Source: Clostridia bacterium (GTDB lineage Bacteria; Bacillota; DSM-16504; Desulfitibacterales; Desulfitibacteraceae). From it: a stretch of DNA of 13,030 nt. Below, in pieces: positions 1-5,088 of the stretch. The DNA lies in NCBI GenBank assembly GCA_018333845.1, contig JAGXSK010000112.1, forward strand, positions 1 through 13,030. Direction: 5' to 3'. Each line of letters begins with the position of its first letter. The stretch's first letter is position 1. The notes under the pieces were generated by a model, which was not told where the DNA came from, did not search any database, and saw only the letters and a program-made list of their open reading frames with translations. Position numbers and translations under genes: made by a program.

Positions 1-80
1 AATAAGTGCTTACCGAATCTAAGTTAATTTATTTCATGGGGCAAAGGAATAATTTAATGGGAGTAAAAGCCAATGCTTTT

Positions 81-1106
81 TCAAGGAAAATTCTGATGTC
101 CCATAAGAGATATTCTTGTCAGTGTCTTGGTGTTCCTGGTGATTTTGCCTGTTCCAAGGGCAACACAGTCCTCAGGTTCCGGCGGGATTACTACTGCTAG
201 CTTAACCTTGGATGATATATATTTATCAAGGTTTTTTAAATTAGCTCCACCCCCTGTGAGCACAATCCCCTTTTCAATTATATCGGAAGCCAGCTGGGGA
301 GGTGTATTTTCAAAAACCTTGCGAATTGCCAGTACTAAATCCCTTAAAGTATCCTGGATGACGCTATTAATTTCTCTTAAAGATACCTCCTTTGCAATAG
401 GCAGACCAGTTTTCAAGTCTATGCCGCGTATATGTGCAGTTTCTTCTGATGCGTTAAAGGCATCACCAAATTGAATTTTAAAGTTTTCTGCAGTTATCAA
501 ACCGATTTCAACCCTGTAGGTTTTCTTTAAATGGTTATAAATTGCCATGTCAAGGGCATCACCAGCTGCCTTGAGAGAAGCTGCTGTAACAATTCCACCA
601 AGAGAAATTACAGCTATTTCACTAGTTCCAGCACCAATATTTACTATCATATGCCCTGATGGTTCTTCCACAGACAGACCGGCACCAATTGCTGCAGCAA
701 GGGGCTCTTCAATAAGCAGGGTCTTTTTTGCTCCTGACTGCTGGGCAGCTTCCATTACTGCCCGTCTTTCAATGTCTGTGATACCATAGGGCACACTAAT
801 AATTACCCAGGGGTTTCTAATAGAAAAATTGCTAAATACAGACCTGAGAAAATGCTTGATCATAATGCGCGTTATATCAAAGTCAGCTATTACCCCATCA
901 CGTAATGGCCTAATCACCTGTATATTTTTAGGGTTTTTTCCAATCATGGCTTTAGCTTCCTTGCCCACTGCCACTAAAGATCCGTCATTTATATCAATGG
1001 AAACTACAGACGGCTCACGCAGTACGATGCCCTTATTTTGTACATATATGAGAGTATTGGCAGACCCTAGATCTATGCCAACAGTTTTAGCTCTACCTGT
1101 AACCAT
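81..1106 (-). CDS. mreB: MreB/Mbl-family rod-shape actin homologue with altered phosphate-2 motif
   Basis: This encodes a 341-residue bacterial actin of the MreB/Mbl family, which forms membrane-associated filaments that guide cell-wall synthesis. Visible motifs are phosphate-1 GIDLGSAN (residues 10-17), the switch segment IEEPLAAAIGAG (132-143) with both glutamates, and the adenosine motif LTGGGA (283-288). Length is normal for the family. The phosphate-2 motif reads VNIGAGTSE (155-163) where relatives have Asp-Ile-Gly-Gly-Gly-Thr, so the Mg/nucleotide-contacting Asp is Asn156. I chose ATG at 1106 because a GAGGTG ribosome site (1113-1118) sits 6 bases before it; the in-frame GTG nine bases upstream lies inside that site. 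The gene is divergent from holA, and no mreC/mreD is in view, so it looks like a stand-alone paralogue. MreB, Mbl and MreBH cannot be separated by eye. Confidence 0.9.
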   Translation of the reverse strand: MVTGRAKTVGIDLGSANTLIYVQNKGIVLREPSVVSIDINDGSLVAVGKEAKAMIGKNPKNIQVIRPLRDGVIADFDITRIMIKHFLRSVFSNFSIRNPWVIISVPYGITDIERRAVMEAAQQSGAKKTLLIEEPLAAAIGAGLSVEEPSGHMIVNIGAGTSEIAVISLGGIVTAASLKAAGDALDMAIYNHLKKTYRVEIGLITAENFKIQFGDAFNASEETAHIRGIDLKTGLPIAKEVSLREINSVIQDTLRDLVLAIRKVFENTPPQLASDIIEKGIVLTGGGANLKNLDKYISSKVKLAVVIPPEPEDCVALGTGKITRNTKTLTRISLMGHQNFP

Positions 1107-1195
1107 AAAATTCACCTCACAACTATTATTTCTTAATAGAAACTTTTAGATACTGGTAAGCTAGACCAAAAACAAATATAATTAATACACACATG

Positions 1196-1224
1196 TTGAT
1201 AATTATTAAATTCATAAGTAATAT
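1196..1224 (+). promoter_or_regulatory. Probable vegetative (sigma-A) promoter for holA
   Basis: TTGATA (1196-1201) is followed after exactly 17 bases by TAATAT (1219-1224), close to the vegetative consensus. The expected start of transcription, around 1231, falls next to or inside the AAAGGCGG ribosome site before the holA GTG, so this transcript would have an extremely short leader. The rest of the 137-base divergent spacer is AT-rich, and no convincing promoter for the leftward mreB-like gene was found in it. Confidence 0.5.
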
Positions 1225-1243
1225 TTGAAAGGCGGCATATTGT

Positions 1244-2263
1244 GTGGCAGATTTAAATAGTGCCCTAAGGGAGCTAAAAAATGGAAATGTCCTGCCTGTA
1301 TACCTGGTAATAGGTGACAACGATTTTTTAAAGGACAGCCTCATTGAAAACTTTAAAAAAATTTTGCTTCAAGGGGACAATGGTGATTTTAATTACCAAA
1401 AATATGACAAGGTTGAATCATTGAAGGAAATTATAGATGCAGCAAATTCCATGCCCTTTTTTTCTGAAAGAAAGCTGATTGTTGTTAAGGATGAAGGGGT
1501 TTTTAGGCCTGGTGTTTTTAATGACAATGAATATAAGTATTTCATAGAATATCTAGCTGATCCCAATCCTGCAACATGTTTGATGTTTATAGCTGGAAAT
1601 GACGTGGACAAAAGGGGCAAGCTGTATAAAAGGCTTTCTGAAAGCGGGAAGGTTCTAGATTGTGAAACTCCTAAAGGCGTTCATCTATTAAAATGGATAA
1701 ACAGAGAGTTTGCATTTTATGATAAAAAGCCTGATGCTGATCTAGTAAACCTTTTAGCATCAGCTGCCAAGGGGGACTTATACTTTCTTGTAAATGAAAT
1801 AAATAAAATTTGTGCATATGCCGGCAGTAAACAAATCTTAAAGCTGGAGGATGTTCAAGAGGTGCTGGCAAAAACCTTAGATGCGGGAATTTTTCAAATG
1901 ATTGATCACCTGGCAGAGAAGAAGCTTAATAAAGCCCTCAAGGGATTAAATGACCTTTTAGAGCTTGGGGAATCCCCAATACTCATAAACTACATGCTGG
2001 CAAGGCATTACAGACAGCTGCTCCAGTACTTGATATACAGCAAAAAGGGACTGTCAGAAAAAGAGTTGGGCCAAAAGCTTGGCGTTCCTTTTTTTGTGCT
2101 AGGAAAGCTAGGCAAGCAGGCCAGGGGCTTTAGTATTGAAAGCCTGGCAGACATTTTGAATGCTTTATATAAGCTTGATTTAAAATTTAAAACCTCTTTT
2201 TCAGACAGTAAAAGGATGCTGGAACTGACTATAATTAACCTGGCCTATCCAGGACAAAAGTAA
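1244..2263 (+). CDS. holA: DNA polymerase III delta subunit (clamp-loader wrench)
   Basis: A 339-residue protein of the HolA family. Delta is the clamp-loader subunit that binds and opens the beta sliding clamp during replication. The N-terminus PVYLVIGDNDFLKDSL (about residues 18-33) is the characteristic opening of the AAA+-like domain I, which in this family has no working Walker A. It is followed by the lid and the helical C-terminal collar domain (roughly 210-339). The start is GTG at 1244, preceded by AAAGGCGG with 8-base spacing; no better in-frame start exists. In Bacillus holA lies between comEC and rpsT. Here the rpsT side is kept but an MreB-like gene replaces comEC. The gene ends just before a bidirectional hairpin at 2287-2325. 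Confidence 0.93.
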   Translation: MADLNSALRELKNGNVLPVYLVIGDNDFLKDSLIENFKKILLQGDNGDFNYQKYDKVESLKEIIDAANSMPFFSERKLIVVKDEGVFRPGVFNDNEYKYFIEYLADPNPATCLMFIAGNDVDKRGKLYKRLSESGKVLDCETPKGVHLLKWINREFAFYDKKPDADLVNLLASAAKGDLYFLVNEINKICAYAGSKQILKLEDVQEVLAKTLDAGIFQMIDHLAEKKLNKALKGLNDLLELGESPILINYMLARHYRQLLQYLIYSKKGLSEKELGQKLGVPFFVLGKLGKQARGFSIESLADILNALYKLDLKFKTSFSDSKRMLELTIINLAYPGQK

Positions 2264-2286
2264 AGCCAATTAATCAAAAGACATCA

Positions 2287-2325
2287 AAAGACCTGCATTT
2301 AATGGGCAGGTCCTTTGTATTTTTT
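2287..2325. terminator. Bidirectional intrinsic terminator between holA and the small convergent gene
   Basis: GACCTGC (2290-2296) pairs perfectly with GCAGGTC (2306-2312) around a 9-base loop. An A-run lies on the left, and a T-rich stretch (2314-2325, ending in six Ts) lies on the right. It can terminate holA rightward, and the 2330-2437 gene leftward through the complementary T-rich tail. Confidence 0.7.
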
Positions 2326-2329
2326 GCAT

Positions 2330-2437
2330 TTACTTTTGTTGAGGTTGCATTTCCTTGGCTAGTTCATAATTATCCTGATTAGGATACTGTTTGGCGCGTT
2401 TTTTCGCTTTTTTGTTTTCTACCTTTTTAGGTGCCAA
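2330..2437 (-). CDS. Small lysine-rich hypothetical protein (35 residues)
   Basis: This short reading frame encodes a very basic, hydrophilic N-terminal half beginning MAPKKVENKKAKKRAKQ and a polar tail ending NYELAKEMQPQQK. It starts at TTG 2437, preceded by a strong GGGAGG ribosome site (2449-2454); the spacing of about 10-11 bases is slightly long. It lies between the rpsT terminator upstream and the bidirectional hairpin downstream, so it has the boundaries of an independent transcription unit. A sigma-G-like promoter match lies upstream (2472-2500). I do not recognise a family. The size and charge recall minor small acid-soluble spore proteins or nucleic-acid-binding peptides, but that is only a resemblance. 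Support is the ribosome site, the context and the biased composition. Confidence 0.5.
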   Translation of the reverse strand: MAPKKVENKKAKKRAKQYPNQDNYELAKEMQPQQK

Positions 2438-2471
2438 GTGTAATTTAACCTCCCTTCTAGGAACTTAAACA

Positions 2472-2500
2472 TATTTTGTCCTAATTGGAAAAAGTTATAC
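2472..2500 (-). promoter_or_regulatory. Possible forespore (sigma-G-like) promoter for the 35-residue protein
   Basis: On the minus strand GTATA (2500-2496) is followed after 17 bases by CAAAATA (2478-2472). The Bacillus sigma-G pattern is about GHATR, 17-18 bases, CATNNTA; only the third base of the -10 differs. The ribosome site of the small gene begins about 18 bases downstream of the -10. AT-rich spacers give such matches by chance, so this is tentative. Confidence 0.3.
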
Positions 2501-2525
2501 AAATAAAAAGACCTCACTGAGGTCT
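2501..2525 (-). terminator. Intrinsic terminator of rpsT
   Basis: Read leftward, AGACCTC (2525-2519) and GAGGTCT (2515-2509) form a perfect 7-bp stem around a 3-base loop, followed directly by TTTTTATTT. It begins five bases after the rpsT stop codon. Confidence 0.85.
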
Positions 2526-2529
2526 AAGA

Positions 2530-2796
2530 TTAGCTGATTAGCGATTTTAAATATTTACTAAGTCTAGATTTTTTTCTTGCTGCAGTATTTTTATGCAAAA
2601 ATCCTTTAGTAACTGCCTTGTCCAATGTCTTTACCATGTTTTTATATGCAGCCTGGGCTTGTTCATTTTCCCCTCCTGCTACGGCACTTTCAAATTTCTT
2701 AATTGCAGTTTTAATGGCGGATTTAGCTGCAGAATTTCTTAATTTATTGCGGTGGGAAATCTCAAGCCTCTTTTTTGCAGATTTGATGTTGGGCAC
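2530..2796 (-). CDS. rpsT: 30S ribosomal protein S20
   Basis: An 88-residue, highly basic, helical protein starting MPNIKSAKKRLEISHRNKLR, the signature N-terminus of bacterial S20, which binds 16S rRNA early in 30S assembly. Length is exactly typical. The start is GTG at 2796, placed 8 bases after AAGGAGG (2805-2811). The GTG nine bases further upstream overlaps that ribosome site and would add three residues not seen in the family. It is transcribed opposite to its neighbours from its own promoter (2862-2890) and ends at its own hairpin, as in Bacillus, where rpsT also opposes holA. Confidence 0.97.
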   Translation of the reverse strand: MPNIKSAKKRLEISHRNKLRNSAAKSAIKTAIKKFESAVAGGENEQAQAAYKNMVKTLDKAVTKGFLHKNTAARKKSRLSKYLKSLIS

Positions 2797-2861
2797 TATG
2801 TACACCTCCTTATTAACCGATCCATATTGCTAAAACAGCTTAAATTACTATAACAAAAAAT

Positions 2862-2890
2862 ATTTTAACATGTATATAAGTAAAATGCAA
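2862..2890 (-). promoter_or_regulatory. Strong vegetative promoter for rpsT
   Basis: On the minus strand TTGCAT (2890-2885) and TAAAAT (2867-2862) are spaced exactly 17 bases, with a TG one base before the -10 (extended -10). The predicted leader of about 60 bases reaches the rpsT ribosome site. A strong promoter is expected for a ribosomal protein gene. Confidence 0.65.
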
Positions 2891-2902
2891 GAAAACAAAT
2901 AG

Positions 2903-2933
2903 GTATAAAGCTTATTGTTTAAGGGAATTAATA
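2903..2933 (+). promoter_or_regulatory. Possible sigma-F-like promoter of the small membrane protein gene
   Basis: GTATA (2903-2907), a 16-base spacer, then GGAATTAATA (2924-2933). The Bacillus sigma-F pattern is about GYWTA, 16 bases, GGNNANANTR; one conserved -10 base differs. The ribosome site of the downstream gene begins at 2950. A weaker vegetative alternative, TTGTTT with a TAAATT-like -10, overlaps it, so the sigma factor is uncertain. Confidence 0.3.
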
Positions 2934-2962
2934 GGAATAAATTCTTGAAGGGAGGTGAAATA

Positions 2963-3295
2963 ATGATTGGTTTTGTCATAAGATTCATTGTGTCAGCCCT
3001 TGTACTTATGCTGGTAAGCTGGCTGCTGCCCGGAATACAAGTTGCCGGGTTCATTGGAGCATTAATTGCAGCACTAGTCATTGCAGGTCTGGGCTATCTT
3101 GTTGAAAAATTTATAGGCGGCAAGAAAATATCTCCTCAAAACAGGGGTATTATAGGATTTTTAACAGCTGCTGTGGTCATTTACCTGGCCAGTTTAATTA
3201 TACCTGGTTACTTAAGTGTTACAATAATTGGAGCATTATTAGCTGCTTTTGTAATTGGAATAATTGATGCTTTTGTCCCTACAGAATTGCGATAA
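2963..3295 (+). CDS. Four-helix membrane protein, phage-holin-4 superfamily (PF04020-like)
   Basis: A 110-residue, almost wholly hydrophobic protein with four predicted membrane helices (about 3-22, 27-46, 62-80, 82-103) and a short polar loop (about 50-61). The two halves look like an internal duplication: each has a helix ending in Leu/Ile-Pro-Gly, followed by an IGAL(I/L)AA helix (LLPG at 21-24 with IGALIAA; IIPG at 79-82 with IGALLAA). This is the pattern of the YvlD/phage-holin-4 membrane family, whose members are mostly cellular proteins of unknown role. ATG at 2963 is chosen because GGGAGGTGA (2950-2958) immediately precedes it. It is monocistronic, with its own promoter candidate and a strong terminator at 3398-3447. 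Function is not established, and a lytic role should not be assumed. Confidence 0.85.
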   Translation: MIGFVIRFIVSALVLMLVSWLLPGIQVAGFIGALIAALVIAGLGYLVEKFIGGKKISPQNRGIIGFLTAAVVIYLASLIIPGYLSVTIIGALLAAFVIGIIDAFVPTELR

Positions 3296-3320
3296 TTATA
3301 GAACAAGATATATGAAATAA

Positions 3321-3350
3321 GGGACCAGGCAGCCGGGACTACAGGCAGCC
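3321..3350 (+). repeat. Imperfect tandem repeat in the 3' untranslated region of the holin-like gene
   Basis: Two adjacent copies: GGGACCAGGCAGCC (3321-3334) and GGGACTACAGGCAGCC (3335-3350). The second copy carries two extra bases. They form a GC-rich island in AT-rich DNA between the stop at 3295 and the terminator at 3398, so they would be transcribed. I recognise no riboswitch or known RNA here. Confidence 0.6.
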
Positions 3351-3397
3351 TAAGGACTTTGGAGATTAATTTTTTAAAGACTATTTAATATTGCTCT

Positions 3398-3447
3398 AAA
3401 AAGATTCTTGATAGCTACAGTTTTTTGTGGTTATGAGAATCTTTTTT
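3398..3447 (+). terminator. Long intrinsic terminator after the holin-like gene
   Basis: AAAAAGATTCT (3398-3408) pairs perfectly over 11 bp with AGAATCTTTTT (3436-3446). An inner helix AGCTACA (3413-3419) with TGTGGTT (3426-3432), including two G-U pairs, extends it to the apex. The descending arm ends in a six-T run, and the ascending arm's A-run makes it potentially bidirectional. It isolates spoIIP from the upstream gene. Confidence 0.8.
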
Positions 3448-3448
3448 G

Positions 3449-3477
3449 TAATATTTATAGATTCTGTCACATAAGTA
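3449..3477 (+). promoter_or_regulatory. Possible sigma-E promoter for spoIIP
   Basis: TAATATT (3449-3455) fits the Bacillus sigma-E -35 pattern KMATATT fully. After 14 bases comes CATAAGTA (3470-3477), which keeps the CATA core of the -10 CATACAHT but differs at three later bases. Bacillus spoIIP is expressed in the mother cell under sigma-E, so position and pattern agree. Confidence 0.4.
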
Positions 3478-3536
3478 TTTATAGTCATTGTCTCCGGTTC
3501 GATGTAATATCCTGGCTGTAGAATGGGGGGATTGTT

Positions 3537-4649
3537 ATAAGAGGGTATAGAAAAAGGGTAAGCTATAAATCATATATTGTTGCAATCCTTTTAGTTATAA
3601 TTTTTTTTGTACTAGGAATTGTAATAGGAGCAGGAAGCGGCAGCAAGCAAAAGGAGCATGTTTCCCAATTGCCCAGCTCAATGAACCTGTTAGACTTTTT
3701 TACAGATTCTTATAAAAGCATACTAAATCTAGCCATACCTATCCTTGGGCTTACACCTGAATATCATCAGGCTGCCTATAGCTCTGGGGACAAGTTGGTC
3801 CAAAGAATTATTTCAAGTGTTACCAGCATAGACCTTGCTAATCCTAAAAGCTTTCTAGATTCAGAAATTGCATTTATGAAAACCTCTGAATTGGAAGGCA
3901 AGGATGCCATTATCAGTGAATCACCAGGTATAACAGAATATGAAAAAAACTTTTTTGAGGAACTAGAAAGAAGAAGCAGGGAAGCTATTTTAAATAATTC
4001 CCAGGCAAGTGAGCTGGCCTTTGGAGATAAGCCCCTGGTCCTCATATATAATACTCACAATTCTGAAACCTATGAACCCACAGATGGGGTAAAAAAGATT
4101 GAAGGAGAAAATGCCGGAGTAGAAAAAGTTGCGGCTTTCCTGGAAAAAATTCTTTTGGAAAGACATGGGATTAAATCAGTACGTTCAACAAAAATCCATG
4201 ATTATCCCAACTGGGAAAGATCTTATGTTAATTCGGAACAAACAGTAAAGAGTTTGCTGAAAGAAAACCCTTCGGTGCAGATAGTCCTCGATATTCATCG
4301 TGATGCTGGTTTACCCGAAAAAGGTGTTATTGCCACTTCCACAGGTCATAATATGGCAAAAATTCTTTTGATAGTAGGCAGCGACAGCCGGCTGCCCCAT
4401 TCCAACTGGCAGAAAAATTGGCAATTTGCCAAGATGGTAAGCTACAAAATGGATAAAATATATCCTGGGCTTCTTAAAGCTGTAAGGGTCCAAAGTGGAA
4501 GATATAATCAGCATTTGCATGAAAGGTCCCTTTTAGTTGAAGTGGGCTGTACTCAAAATACACTAGAGGAAGCTTTGCTGTCTGCAGAGGCATTAGCAGA
4601 CATCATAAAAGAAGTTTTAATTGATCTAAGACAAGAAAATACCTTTTAG
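3537..4649 (+). CDS. spoIIP: Stage II sporulation protein P, peptidoglycan hydrolase; start codon uncertain
   Basis: SpoIIP is the amidase/endopeptidase of the SpoIIDMP complex that thins septal peptidoglycan so the mother-cell membrane can engulf the forespore. Family motifs, numbered from 3537: LIYNTHNSETYEPTDG (about 169-184, His174 and Glu177), VLDIHRDAG (about 251-259, His254), LLVEVG (about 332-337, Glu335). The open frame extends left to 3522 and encodes a basic segment followed by a hydrophobic anchor (YIVAILLVIIFFVLG, about residues 14-28), as expected for this membrane-bound protein. That stretch contains no ATG, GTG, TTG or CTG before TTG 3669. I therefore place the start provisionally at ATA 3537, six bases after a GGGGGG ribosome-site-like run (3525-3530), giving 370 residues. 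Alternatives are ATT 3531, or ATG 3523 if one G is missing from the run. TTG 3669 would remove the anchor. Confidence 0.88.
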   Translation: MRGYRKRVSYKSYIVAILLVIIFFVLGIVIGAGSGSKQKEHVSQLPSSMNLLDFFTDSYKSILNLAIPILGLTPEYHQAAYSSGDKLVQRIISSVTSIDLANPKSFLDSEIAFMKTSELEGKDAIISESPGITEYEKNFFEELERRSREAILNNSQASELAFGDKPLVLIYNTHNSETYEPTDGVKKIEGENAGVEKVAAFLEKILLERHGIKSVRSTKIHDYPNWERSYVNSEQTVKSLLKENPSVQIVLDIHRDAGLPEKGVIATSTGHNMAKILLIVGSDSRLPHSNWQKNWQFAKMVSYKMDKIYPGLLKAVRVQSGRYNQHLHERSLLVEVGCTQNTLEEALLSAEALADIIKEVLIDLRQENTF

Positions 4650-4678
4650 ATACCGGTTGTGAACCGGTATTTTTTTTT
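4650..4678 (+). terminator. Intrinsic terminator of spoIIP
   Basis: ATACCGGTT (4650-4658) and AACCGGTAT (4662-4670) form a perfect 9-bp stem with a GTG loop, directly followed by eight Ts. It starts immediately after the spoIIP stop codon. Confidence 0.92.
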
Positions 4679-4706
4679 GAAGAAAGGGCAATGGTATAGT
4701 TAAAAT
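4677..4706 (+). promoter_or_regulatory. Probable vegetative promoter for the 83-residue protein and perhaps murJ
   Basis: TTGAAG (4677-4682) begins in the T-tract of the spoIIP terminator. An 18-base spacer and TAAAAT (4701-4706) follow. The predicted transcript starts near 4713, just ahead of the GAGGTG ribosome site at 4728-4733. Confidence 0.4.
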
Positions 4707-4740
4707 AAAGTGAAACTTCTATGGAGTGAGGTGTTGTCCT

Positions 4741-4992
4741 ATGACCATTAAACCCGGGCATTATTTTTTAGCAATGCTTTTGGCTGTGCTTTTGTTAATT
4801 GGAGGATTAAATAAGGTGTCCTATGAACTGTATCAAGCATTGGATCTTCAAAAACCACTAGCTGTTGAAATTGGGCTTGTTGGGGGAAAAATTGAATTGT
4901 ATTTATTTGATCACAAAAAGACAATTGACCTTACCCATATTGCAGAGGCTTACTGGGAAAGGCTCCAAAGCATATTATCCTGGAAAAATTAA
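4741..4992 (+). CDS. Hypothetical small single-pass membrane protein (83 residues)
   Basis: The N-terminal hydrophobic helix (about residues 7-22, beginning HYFLAMLLAVLLLIGG) is either a membrane anchor or an uncleaved signal. About 60 polar residues follow, containing two short beta-like stretches (LAVEIGLVGGKIELYLF, about 40-56) and an amphipathic C-terminal helix ending in Trp-Lys-Asn. The start is ATG 4741, 7 bases after GAGGTG (4728-4733); the in-frame GTG at 4726 overlaps that site. I do not recognise the family. In Bacillus subtilis a small membrane gene, yqxA, occupies the same slot between spoIIP and lepA, so this may be its positional counterpart, although I see no clear sequence similarity. 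It lies 96 bases upstream of murJ in the same direction. Confidence 0.7.
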   Translation: MTIKPGHYFLAMLLAVLLLIGGLNKVSYELYQALDLQKPLAVEIGLVGGKIELYLFDHKKTIDLTHIAEAYWERLQSILSWKN

Positions 4993-5014
4993 AGGAGTTA
5001 AAAAACTAATATTT

Positions 5015-5069
5015 AAAATGTTAATATAAAATGCTAATAGATAATTTAAAAATAGTGACAGGCATGTCA
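5015..5069. repeat. 13-bp direct repeat and short palindrome upstream of murJ
   Basis: AAAATGTTAATA (5015-5026) recurs as AAAATGCTAATA (5028-5039), a 13-base period with one mismatch. Seventeen bases later TGACA (5056-5060) and TGTCA (5065-5069) form an inverted repeat around four bases. The elements sit just before the murJ ribosome site and could be protein-binding sites or chance AT-rich sequence. No clear promoter was found in this 96-base spacer. Confidence 0.3.
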
Positions 5070-5088
5070 AGAGATATTGAGGTATTTT

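Noticed and set aside
1..200. Possible rightward small gene at the left edge, and a terminator for the mreB-like gene
   Set aside because: The frame runs antisense into the mreB-like 3' end with no ribosome site. The AAAAGC/GCTTTT hairpin at 65-80 has only a 6-bp AT-rich stem and a broken T-run, so it is too weak to call. Nothing else is seen in 1-80.
2963..3295. Prophage holin and hence a prophage remnant
   Set aside because: The family name is historical. No endolysin, integrase or other phage gene is nearby, and the neighbours are housekeeping and sporulation genes.
3321..3350. CRISPR-like or riboswitch element
   Set aside because: There are only two imperfect adjacent copies with no spacers, and no known riboswitch core could be recognised.
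3523..3540. ATG 3523 as a start on the sequence as given
   Set aside because: It runs into TAA after five codons; it matters only if the six-G run is really seven.
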